Shown one piece after another: positions 29,135-37,580 of a stretch of 64,000 nt of DNA. Origin of the DNA: Roseiarcus sp963820095. Its GTDB lineage: Bacteria; Pseudomonadota; Alphaproteobacteria; Rhizobiales; Beijerinckiaceae. Within the stretch, counting starts at the first letter, position 1. Each line of letters starts with the position of its first letter. A program made the position numbers and the translations under genes. Under the pieces are notes generated by a model that worked only from the letters and a program-made list of their open reading frames with translations, ran no database searches and was not told the DNA's origin. The stretch lies in contig CAWFZA010000022.1 in assembly GCA_963820095.1 (NCBI GenBank), forward strand, positions 62,001-126,000, in the 5' to 3' direction.

Positions 29135-30551
29135 GTGACGCCGGTCGAGACCCTGCGCGGACAGAGCGTCGCCCTCTTCGGCCTCGGCGGATCGGGGCTC
29201 TCGACGGCGCGCGCGCTTGTCGCCGGCGGCGCCGAAGTGGCCGGCTGGGACGACAGCGCGCCGGCGCGGGAGCGTGCTCAAGCCGCAGGCGTTGCGCTGG
29301 TCGATCTCGCTCATGCCGACTGGCGCGGCTTCCGGGTGTTCGTCCTCGCGCCGGGCGTGCCGCTGACCCATCCGAAGCCGCATTGGACTGTGAACCTCGC
29401 GGATGAGGCCGGGGTTCCGGTCATCGGCGATATCGAGCTCTTTGCACGCGAGCGCGGCGTACGGGCGCCCGACGCGCCGTTCGTCGCGATCACCGGCACC
29501 AACGGCAAGTCGACGACCACGGCTTTGATCGCCCATGTGCTCAAGGAGGCGGGACGCGAAGTCGCGATGGGCGGCAATATCGGCGTGCCGATTCTCGATC
29601 TTCCGCCGCCCGCCGCTGGCCGCACGCACGTGGTCGAATGTTCGTCCTATCAGATCGACCTCGCGCCCTCGCTCGCCCCGAGCGTCGGACTGCTCATCAA
29701 CATCACGCCCGACCATCTCGACCGGCACGGCGATCTGGCCCGCTACGCGGCGATCAAGGAGCGGCTCGCGGCGAACGCCGAGGTTGCGCTGGTCGGCGTC
29801 GACGATGAGCCTTGCCGCGATATCTATGGGCGGCTCAAGGCGCGCGTAGGGACGCAGCGTGTGATTGCGGTCTCGGGGATGGAGTCGCCGCTTGCCGACG
29901 TCTGGGTCCATGAGCATCGCGTGATGGCGCGGGGAGACGCAGCGCCCGCAGCCGATCTTGGGCGCGCCCGCGCGCTGCGCGGGGCTCACAACGGACAGAA
30001 CGCGGCGTTCGCCTACGCCGCGGCGCGGGCGCTTGGCGTCGAACGTGAGCGCATCGCGCGCGCCTTCGAGACTTTTCCTGGCCTCGCTCATCGCATGGAA
30101 GAGGTCGGCCGGCTTGGCCGGGCGCTGTTCATCAACGACTCGAAAGCGACCAACGCGGACGCCGCCGAGAAGGCGCTCATGTCGTTCCACGATATTCATT
30201 GGATCCTCGGCGGCAGGCCGAAAGCCGGAGGCGTCGAGCCGCTCAGGCCGCTCTTTCCGCGCATCGCCAAGGCCTATCTGATCGGCGAAGCGAGCGATGA
30301 ATTCGCCCGCACGCTCGAGGGCGCCGTTCCCTTCGAGCGCTACGGCGATTTGGCCGCGGCCGTCGAGGCGGCGGCTGAGGACGCGGCGCGGTCGAGCGCG
30401 CGCGAGCCTGTCGTGCTGCTTTCGCCGGCCTGCGCGTCGTTCGATCAGTTCACCAATTTCGAGGCGCGCGGCGACGCCTTTCGGGCGCATGTCTTGAGTT
30501 GGCTTGAGCCAGCGCGCGGCGGGCGGAACGCGCGCGCAAACGGGGAGATAG
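29135..30551 (+). CDS. murD: UDP-MurNAc-L-alanine:D-glutamate ligase (3' frame break hides its stop)
   Basis: Starts GTG ACG CCG (MTPVETLRGQSVALFGLGGS), a Rossmann-like UMAG-binding domain. ATP loop AITGTNGKSTTTALIAHVL; central motifs NITPDHLDRHGDLARYAAIK and GLAHRMEEVGRLGRALFIND, then DSKATNADAAEKAL. The C-domain ends SPACASFDQFTNFEARGDAF. As written no stop separates it from ftsW, so the frame continues as a 687-codon fusion. One extra base after about 30497 would bring the TAG at 30549-30551 into frame, giving 471 residues and a stop 5 bp before the ftsW ATG. I take that as the true end. Confidence 0.88.
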
Positions 30552-30556
30552 AACTC

Positions 30557-31700
30557 ATGGTTTCGAGGGTGGAACGCGGCCCCGTCGCGGACTGGATGCG
30601 CACCGCGGACCGATGGCTGATCGGCTCGTTCATCGCGCTGATGGTGATCGGCCTCGTCATGGCGCTGGCGGCGAGCCCTGCCGTCGCGGAGCGGCTCAAC
30701 CTTTCGACCTTCCACTTCGTCAACCGTCAGGCTGTGATGCTGATCCCGACGGCGGCGCTGATGATCGCAACGTCCTTCCTCTCGCCGCGGCATGTGCGGC
30801 GGGCGGCGCTGGTGACGTTCGCGGTGTCGTTCGCGCTCATCATTCTCGCGCTCATGTTCGGCGCGGAGGTCAAAGGGGCGAGGCGGTGGATCTTCGGTCT
30901 GCAACCCTCGGAGTTCGTCAAGCCGGCGTTCGTCGTGCTCGCCGCCTGGGCTTTCACCGAAGGCGGGCGGATGGGGCCAGACCGCGATTTGGGCCAAGCT
31001 TCTGTCCTTCCTGCTGCTGCCGATCGCCATCGTGCCGCTCATCCTCGAACCGGACTTCGGTCAGACGATGCTCGTCGCCGTGGTTTGGACGGCGCTCTTC
31101 TTCCTGGCCGGTCTGCACTGGTTCTGGGTGGTCGCCGTCGGCGGCATGGGGCTGGCCGGCGGATTCACGGTGTTCAAACTGTCGCCGCACGTGCATGAGC
31201 GGGTCTTACGCTTTCTCGATCCGGACTCGACCGGCGGCCTGGTCGACACCTTTCAGGTCGACACCGCGCTGCAGAGCATCCTCAACGGCGGCTGGTTCGG
31301 CCGGGGCCCGGGCGAGGGCGTCTACAAGCGCATCCTGCCCGACGCGCACACCGACTTCGTCTTCGCCGTGACCGGCGAGGAATTTGGCATGATCGCCTGC
31401 ATGGCGCTGATCGCCTTCTTCGCCTTCATCGTCCTGCGCGCGCTCACGCTTGCGGCGCGCAACCCCGATCCATTCTGCCGGCTGGCGGCCGCTGGCCTGA
31501 CCGTCATGTTCGCGGTGCAGAGCTGGATCAACATAGCGGTCAACTTGCGCGCGATGCCGGCTAAGGGAATGACCTTGCCGTTCATTTCCTACGGCGGCTC
31601 GTCTCTGCTTGCGCTTGGCCTTGGCATGGGCTTCCTCGTCGCGACGACGCGCAAGCGCCCGGCCGCCGATCTCGACCATCCCGCGGCGACGGAGGGATGA
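30557..31700 (+). CDS. ftsW: Septal peptidoglycan polymerase FtsW (SEDS; one frame break)
   Basis: ATG at 30557 with GGGGAG 8-10 bases upstream (MVSRVERGPVADWMRTADRW). Membrane helices follow, with KGARRWIFGLQPSEFVKPAF, the SEDS signature. Near 30971 one extra base shifts the frame; downstream it reads AIWAKLLSFLLLPIAIVPLI, LEPDFGQTMLVAVVW with the catalytic Asp region, and the final SEDS motif GMTLPFISYGGSSLLALGLG. Repaired length is 380 residues, normal for FtsW. It polymerises lipid II at the septum with FtsI. It overlaps murG by 4 bases. Confidence 0.9.
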
Positions 31701-32788
31701 GCCCGGCGCGCCCGATCCTGCTTGCGGCGGGCGGCACGGGCGGACATCTCTTTCCCGCGGCGGCGCTGGCGGCGGCGCTGACGCGGCGCGGCGCGGAGGT
31801 CGAGCTCGCGACCGACAGCCGAGCGCTCAAATTCGGCGCGGACTTTCCCGCCCGCGCGGTTCACGCTTTCCCCTCCGCAACGACCACGGAAGCGGGCGCG
31901 CTCGCCAAGGCGCGCGCTGCGCTGACCTTGGGCGCTGGGCTCACGGCCGCGGCGCTTAAGCTCAGCCGCATCCGGCCGCGCGCGGTGGTTGGGTTCGGCG
32001 GCTATCCGACCGTGCCGCCGCTGCTCGCCGCATGGCTGCTCAGGATTCCGGCCATCCTGCACGAGCAGAATGCCGTGATGGGACGCGCCAACCGTTTCCT
32101 GAGCGCGCGCGTCGAGCTTGTCGCTTGCGGCTTTCCGGGTTTGAAGGGCGTCGATCCGGCCAGGATTCGCGTGACCGGCAATCCCGTTCGTCCATCGGTC
32201 ATCGCCGCCGCCGCGAGTCCCTATCCCGAAGATGGCGGGCAGCGCTTGAACCTTCTGGTGACCGGCGGCTCGCAAGGCGCGCGCGTGATGGCCGATGTCG
32301 CGCCCGCGGCGCTTGCGCTTTTAAGCGCCGACGAGCGGCGACGGATCCGCCTCACCCAGCAGGCGCGCGGCGAGGACAGCGCCCGCGTCGCGGGGGCCTG
32401 CGCGCGCATGAATTTTCCGGCGGAGATCGCGGAGTTCTTCTCGGATCTGCCAGCCAGGATCGCCGCCGCCCATCTCGTCATCGGGCGCGCCGGCGCGTCG
32501 ACCGTTTCCGAGCTCGCGGTCATCGGCCGCGCTTCCGTCCTCGTGCCGTTTCCCCATGCGCTCGATCAGGACCAGGCCGCGAATGCGGCGGCGCTCGCCA
32601 AGTCCGGCGGCGCGATCGTCGTGCCGCAGAACGAGTTCACCCCGGAGCGGCTAGCCGCGATCCTCAGGGACGCGCTCGCCGCGCCGGCGAAGCTCGAGGC
32701 GGCGGCGAGGGCGGCGAAGTCGGTCGGCGTACCGGACGCGGCCGAGCGCCTCGCCGACCTGGTGCTCGAGGTCGCGCGGCCGGTGTAA
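31697..32788 (+). CDS. murG: Lipid II synthase (UDP-GlcNAc transferase)
   Basis: 363 residues. It has the N-terminal Gly loop AAGGTGGHLFPAAALA, AVVGFGGYPTVPPLLAAW, and HEQNAVMGRANRFLS for membrane-side substrate binding. The UDP-GlcNAc site includes VTGGSQGARVMADVAP and the C-domain GRAGASTVSELAVIGRASVL with PHALDQDQAANA. It adds GlcNAc to lipid I on the cytosolic face. Complete and unbroken. In related genomes murC and murB usually come next, but here the strand switches to an unrelated efflux operon. Confidence 0.96.
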   Translation: MSPARPILLAAGGTGGHLFPAAALAAALTRRGAEVELATDSRALKFGADFPARAVHAFPSATTTEAGALAKARAALTLGAGLTAAALKLSRIRPRAVVGFGGYPTVPPLLAAWLLRIPAILHEQNAVMGRANRFLSARVELVACGFPGLKGVDPARIRVTGNPVRPSVIAAAASPYPEDGGQRLNLLVTGGSQGARVMADVAPAALALLSADERRRIRLTQQARGEDSARVAGACARMNFPAEIAEFFSDLPARIAAAHLVIGRAGASTVSELAVIGRASVLVPFPHALDQDQAANAAALAKSGGAIVVPQNEFTPERLAAILRDALAAPAKLEAAARAAKSVGVPDAAERLADLVLEVARPV

Positions 32789-32804
32789 TCGCGGCTGGAG
32801 GCTG

Positions 32805-33113
32805 TCAGGCGTCCTTGCTGTCGAACATCAGCACGTCGGCCCCGCCGGTGGCGAAATTCGGGACGTCGCCTACTGCGGCTTGCCCGTCCGGGCTCGCAAG
32901 CCCGCTCTGGATCGCGGCCATGCTGTCGAAGACCAGCGTCGCGACAAGATGGACGCCCGAGTCTCCCGCCGGGGCGGCGACTGCGCCGCGACTTATCTCA
33001 TAGCGCCTGAGGCCGGGTATCTTCTTGGCGAGCGCGATATGCTTCTCGGCGTAATACTTGTCGAACGCCGCAGGATCTTTTGGCGTCTTGTACAGCACGA
33101 CCAGACTTGCCAT
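32805..33113 (-). CDS. EthD-family protein
   Basis: 102 residues beginning MASLVVLYKTPKDPAAFDKY then YAEKHIALAKKIPGL. This is the YxxxHxPL-like opening of the dimeric alpha+beta-barrel EthD fold, named after a protein needed for ETBE degradation. It ends PNFATGGADVLMFDSKDA. Biochemical role mostly unknown. It is the last gene of a leftward set behind the MFS pump (60-bp gap) and could share its transcript. Confidence 0.8.
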   Translation of the reverse strand: MASLVVLYKTPKDPAAFDKYYAEKHIALAKKIPGLRRYEISRGAVAAPAGDSGVHLVATLVFDSMAAIQSGLASPDGQAAVGDVPNFATGGADVLMFDSKDA

Positions 33114-33173
33114 TTTTCATGCTTCTCCTTCTGTGACGCGAACCCGTTCGGATTCGCTTCTTAATGAATGACG

Positions 33174-34740
33174 CTAGTCCATGACCGCGTGCGCGGCCGC
33201 CTCGCGCGAGACGGGCGCGGCGGACTTTGTCGATCGGATGAGCGCCAGCAGCGGAAAGGCGCAGAGCGAGATCAGCGTCATGAACAGAAAGTCGTTCGAA
33301 TAGGCCATCGCCGCCGCCTGCTGGGTGATGATCCCTTCGAGCATCGCCATGCTCGGAAGACCATGCCCCCAGACCAGCGAGGCGCTCGGCATCCTCAGCG
33401 CGTCGTTGAACGGCGTCGCATGCTCGACGAGCTGGCTATGGAACATCGTCGTCATGCTGGTCAAGCGCGCGATGACCACCGAGATGCCGACGGACGAACC
33501 GATGTTGCGGATGAGCGTCCACAGCGCCGCCCCCTCGGTGCGCAACTCGCCCGGCAGGCTCGCGAAGGCGATGGTGTTGAGCGGCACGAAGATGAAGCCG
33601 AGACCAAATCCTTGCACGATCGAATTGACCGCGATCGTCCAGCCGGGGACATCGAGCGACCAACCGACCATCTGCCAGAGCGACCCAGTCGCGAGGACGA
33701 GGCCGATGAAGATGAGCAGCCGCGCGTCGACCTTGCCGCTCAGGCGCCCGACCAGGAACATGGCGACGAACGTGCCGATGCCGCGCGTGCCAAGCAGATA
33801 ACCGCTCGACAGCACCGGATAGTTGAGCAGAACCTGAATGAACGGCGTGATCAGGGCCATGGTCGCCAAGAGGATGACGCCGACCAGGAACATGAAGAGG
33901 AGCGCGACAGAGAAATTCCAGTCGCGGAAAATGCGGACGCTGATGAACGGCCGCTCGGCTGTCAGGCAGTCGGCGAGGAAGAAATAGAACCCGACAATCG
34001 CGAGGATCATCTCGATCCAGATTTCGGGCGAACTCGAACCAGCCGAGTTGCTCGCCGCGGTCGAGCATCATTTGCAACGCGCCGATGCCGAGCGACAAGC
34101 TCAGGAATCCGAACCAGGAGAACGGGACATCGCGCCGCGTCGGGGTCTCGCTCATGAAGATCCAGAGGCCCGCGGTGGTGAGGATGCCGAACGGCAGATT
34201 GACGAAGAACACCCAGCGCCACGAATAGGAATCCGTGAGCCAGCCGCCGAGCGTCGGGCCCATGATCGGGCCGAGCATGACGCCCATGCCCCAGATCGCC
34301 ATCGCCGAGCCGCGCTTGGCGGGCGGAAAAATGTCGAGCATGACCGCCTGGCTCAGGGGCACGAGGGCCGCGCCGAACACGCCCTGCAACAGCCGGTAGG
34401 CCACCATCTGCTCGATCGTGAGCGCGACGCCGCACAGCATCGAAGCGACGGTGAACCCTGCGGTGCAAACGATGAATAGCTTCTTGCGGCCGAAGCGCGT
34501 CGCCATCCAGCCGAGCGGCGAGGTCATGATCGCGGCGGCGACGATATAGGAAGTCAAAACCCAGTTGATCTGATCCTGCGTCGTCGCCAGCGAGCCCTGC
34601 ATGTAGGGCAGGGCGACGTTGGCGATCGTGGTGTCGAGCGCCTGCATGATGGTCGCCATCATGATGCAGACGGTCAACAGCCACTTGAGCGTCGGCGAGA
34701 TCGTCTCGTAGAGCGGCGGCGCGGGCGCTTGCGCATTCAT
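33174..34740 (-). CDS. EmrB-type DHA2 drug efflux MFS transporter (one frame break)
   Basis: ATG at 34740 overlaps the stop of the adaptor gene. The N-terminal half has MQALDTTIANVALPYMQGSL (DHA2 motif D1), GWMATRFGRKKLF (motif A) and GVMLGPIMGPTLGGWLTDSY (motif C). Near 34025 one extra base shifts the frame; removing it joins LGWFE to SPEIWIEMILA, as in EmrB relatives. The C-terminal half then runs to 33174. Repaired length is 521 residues with 14 predicted helices. It exports hydrophobic compounds with protons through the EmrA-like adaptor toward an outer-membrane channel. Confidence 0.88.
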
Positions 34741-36117
34741 CGGATGACGGCGTTTCTCGCGCCGAGGAGGGTGTCGACGTAGCCGACCACCCATTGCTTC
34801 AAGCCCTCGAGCGTGCCGGCGAGCGTGCGCACCCGGCCCGTGTCGATGGTCACATAGGCGCTCATGCCCGCTCGCAAGCCGGTCGTGTCCTCCTTCGCAT
34901 CGAAGCAGAACCGAAGCGGCACGCGCTGGACGACCTTGACCCAGTTGCCGCTTGCATTCTGCGGCGGCAGGATCGCGAACTGGGCGCCGGTGCCGGGCGC
35001 GATCGAGCAAACGGTCCCTTTCCATTCCCGCCCCGGGAAGGTGTCGACGCTCACCGTCGCCGGCAAGCCGACATGCACGTAGGTCAGGTCCGATTCCTTC
35101 GGGTTGGCGTCGACCCATAGGCCGGTATCGGCGACGACCGCGAACACCGGCTGGCCAGCCGCCGCCACGCGCCCGAGCTCGATCTCCGGCACTTGCGTCG
35201 CGACGCCATCGATCGGGGCCAGCACTTTGGTGTTGCGCAAGTTGCGCTCGGCGTCGTCGACCGCCGCTTGCGCCTGCATGAAGTCGGGAAACTGATCGAT
35301 CTTCGTATTGGCGCCGCCGCCGAGCTTCACTTTGACCGTATCCTGCTGCTGGCGCACGAATTCGAGAAGCTGCTTGGCTTGAATCAGGGCGGCCATCGAG
35401 GTGTCGCGATCGGCGACCGTGCCGGAGCGCGAGATGGCGAGATTATTCTTGCGGTCGAAGTCGGCCTGACGGACATTCACCGCGTCCTCGCCCATTTTGA
35501 TCTGGTCGATGTTGGTCGTAAACGAGGATTGCAGGTTGGCGAATTCGACCTTGGCCGCTTCGAGCTTGCCCTTCGCGAGGGCCAACGCGATCTCGTAAGG
35601 CTTGGGATCGATGTCGAACAGCGGATCGCCGACCTTGACCTTCTGGCCCTCGACGACATGCACGGCGACGATCGCGCCCGTGACCTGCGGCGTGATCAAC
35701 GACTTGTCGGCGCCCACGTAGGCATTGTCGGTCGAGACATAGCGGCCGCTGCTCAACCACCAGCTGAAACCGAGCGCGAGCGCGACAAGCGGGAATGACC
35801 ACGAGCATGACGAACCGGCTGAAGCCGCGCTTCCGCTTGACGACCAGCGGCGCCTGCGCGGCCGGAGGCGGCGCGGAAGGCTGCGGCGCGGACGGCGGCG
35901 CTTGCGGAGCCGGCGCGGGCGTTCGCGCCGGGGTGAACTGAATCGGCTGTGCGGGCGGCTGCCCCGATGGCGCTTGCAACCCGGATTCGCGCGCCGCCGA
36001 CTGCGCGGCCGCGCCCTTCGCCGGCGTGAAGGGCAACGGCTGCGCCGGCTGGGGCGCGGCGGGCGGATCGTCCTCCTGCGCGGGATCGCGCCCGGAAACT
36101 GGCTTGGGTTGGGTCAC
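34737..36117 (-). CDS. EmrA/HlyD-type membrane fusion protein (one frame break)
   Basis: GTG at 36117 overlaps the marR stop. About 115 residues are a Pro/Ala/Gln-rich cytosolic leader (for example APAPQAPPSAPQPSAPPPAA). The membrane anchor starts RFVMLVVIP and is interrupted by one extra base near 35795; removal restores LVALALGFSWWLSSGRYVST. The periplasmic part has the lipoyl halves (NAYVGADKSLITPQVTGAIV and VLAPIDGVATQVPEIELGRV) around a coiled coil. Repaired length is 459. It bridges the EmrB pump to an outer-membrane exit duct. The unusually long Pro-rich leader is notable. Confidence 0.86.
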
Positions 36118-36587
36118 TTGGATTCGGCTCCAGCGAGTTCGTTCTTGATATTGGCTTTCATGGTCATGAGGCCGTTGTGCATGGCCTCGACGGTCGCCGT
36201 GTCGACGCCCGCGAGCGCCCGGCCCATGAGGTCCTCGGCGAGCGCGCCGAGGTCCTTCAACGCCGGCGCGGCTTTCTCGGTGAGATAAAGGCGGTTGGCG
36301 CGACGGTCGGTCGCGTCGTCGCGGCGCTCGACGAGGCCGGCGGCGGTCAGTTTGTCGATCAGCCGCCCGAGCGTGATCGGCGCAAGATCGAGCGCCTCCG
36401 CCAGCTCGTTCTGCTTGGTTCCTTCGCAGCGTTGCAGGCGCGACAGCACGGCCCATTGCGCGCGGGTGGTGCCGAGTTCGCGGGCGCGCTGGTCGGAATA
36501 GGTCCTGAGCAGGCGGGCGACATCGTGCAGCGCGAAACCTAACTCTCGGGCGGGCGAGACGGTCCATTTGTGAGCAAGAGATAACAT
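36114..36587 (-). CDS. MarR-family repressor of the efflux operon
   Basis: The winged-helix core has RAQWAVLSRLQRCEGTKQNE, then LAEALDLAPITLGRLIDKLT (recognition helix) and the wing VERRDDATDRRANRLYLTEK, typical MarR. The frame is open to a TTG at 36623, but that codon lies inside the promoter. ATG 36587 coincides with the predicted transcription start, so the mRNA may be leaderless; ATG 36593 is the alternative. The first gene of marR-emrA-emrB, with 4-base overlaps throughout. It probably represses its own operon and releases on binding phenolic or lipophilic ligands. Confidence 0.88.
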   Translation of the reverse strand: MLSLAHKWTVSPARELGFALHDVARLLRTYSDQRARELGTTRAQWAVLSRLQRCEGTKQNELAEALDLAPITLGRLIDKLTAAGLVERRDDATDRRANRLYLTEKAAPALKDLGALAEDLMGRALAGVDTATVEAMHNGLMTMKANIKNELAGAESK

Positions 36588-36623
36588 AAGCATGCTTATA
36601 ATATAATGAGCCGGCTTATTCAA
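36587..36623 (-). promoter_or_regulatory. Promoter with twin palindromic MarR operators
   Basis: On the minus strand, -35 TTGAAT (36623-36618), 17-bp spacer, -10 TATAAG (36600-36595). Two similar palindromes cover it: TAAGCATGCTTA (36587-36598) over the -10 and start site, and TGAGCCGGCTTA (36607-36618) over the spacer and -35. Their centres are 20 bp apart. A dimer on each would block RNA polymerase. Confidence 0.75.
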
Positions 36624-37011
36624 GGGTGCAGTGCAAAATAAGGCGCGTATTCGAAGGAAACGTTAGGTTCACCCGAGATGAGAGCGTAAATTAGGCCCTA
36701 GGGTTGCAAGCGAGAGAAGGGGCGGGTAGGCCCGAGACAAATTATTGCAGAAAAGCAGAAACAGGGTTAGGCTTTGTCCCATGAACGTTTTGCTCTTCCG
36801 CATGCCCTCGACCGCGCGCTCTTGCGCCGCGAACTCCAAGGGGATAGGGCGCCTCGAAAAAAGCTTTTGACTCGATGCTGGCCGCTAACCCATTGATAAG
36901 TCTAGACTTTGGACGAGAGAATCCAAGGAAATCCAAGCGTTTCCAACCCTCAAAATCGGGGCTTTTGCCGCAAAGAGGCCGCGGTCCAAGAAAACCCAAA
37001 CCAGAGCCTGT
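36624..37011. other. Intergenic region between marR and uraH
   Basis: About 390 bp without a supported gene. A minus-strand frame (36742-36999) is open but lacks a ribosome site and domain-like sequence. Short CTTGGATT-like repeats near 36925-36945 are the only pattern noticed. Confidence 0.5.
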
Positions 37012-37396
37012 TTAGCTTCCACGATATGTTGAATAGCTCCACGGCGAGACCAGGAGCGGCACATGGTAGTGCGCCTGAGGGTCCGCCACGCCGAAGCGGA
37101 TCGGGATGACATCGAGAAACGGCGGGTCGGCGAGCTCCGCGCGCCGGCGGCGGAAATAGTCTCCTGCATGGAAGATGAGTTCGAACCGCCCTGCGCGCGC
37201 CTCATCGGCGCTCATCAGCGGCTTGCCGGTGCGGCCGTCCGCATTGGTCACGACATCGACGACGAGCTTGCGCTCGGAGCCGCTCCCCAGCTCGTAAAGC
37301 TCGACGCGGACGCCCTGCGCCGGCCGTGCCGATGGTCACGTCCAGGATATGGGTCGTGACGCCGGCCAAATCGTTCTCCCTTGGCGCTTCAAGCAT
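37012..37396 (-). CDS. uraH: 5-hydroxyisourate hydrolase (one frame break)
   Basis: ATG at 37396 begins MLEAPRENDLAGVTTHILDV then TIGTA. One extra base near 37325 shifts the frame; after it, AQGVRVELYELGSGSERKLV and TNADGRTGKPLM follow, then VADPQAHYHVPLLVSPWSYS and the terminal TYRGS tetrapeptide that marks true HIU hydrolases rather than transthyretins. The His in THILD and in HYHVPLL and the Arg are the catalytic set. Repaired length is 127 residues. It converts 5-hydroxyisourate to OHCU in urate degradation. No other urate genes adjoin. Confidence 0.85.
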
Positions 37397-37580
37397 CCGG
37401 CAATCGGACGCGGCGCCTCCTTCTAGCGCGTCGCGGATCGCCGGCCAACAGGATGCCGGTCCCATGCAAAATCGACATGCCAGCGGCTCTTGCCGTCGCG
37501 ATTGCCAAGGGCGCTCGCGCATGAGAAGACTGGCGAAAGTCGGTACGACTTTCGTATGGATGAGAGGGAGGTCGGCCCCG

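Noticed and set aside
28436..31042. 868-codon open frame antisense to mraY-murD-ftsW
   Set aside because: Long antisense frames are expected in high-GC codon-biased genes. The peptide is Arg/Asp/His-rich without domain sequence, while the plus strand carries clear enzymes.
36742..36999. 85-codon minus-strand frame between marR and uraH
   Set aside because: No ribosome site, no domain-like sequence and mixed composition. Left as intergenic.
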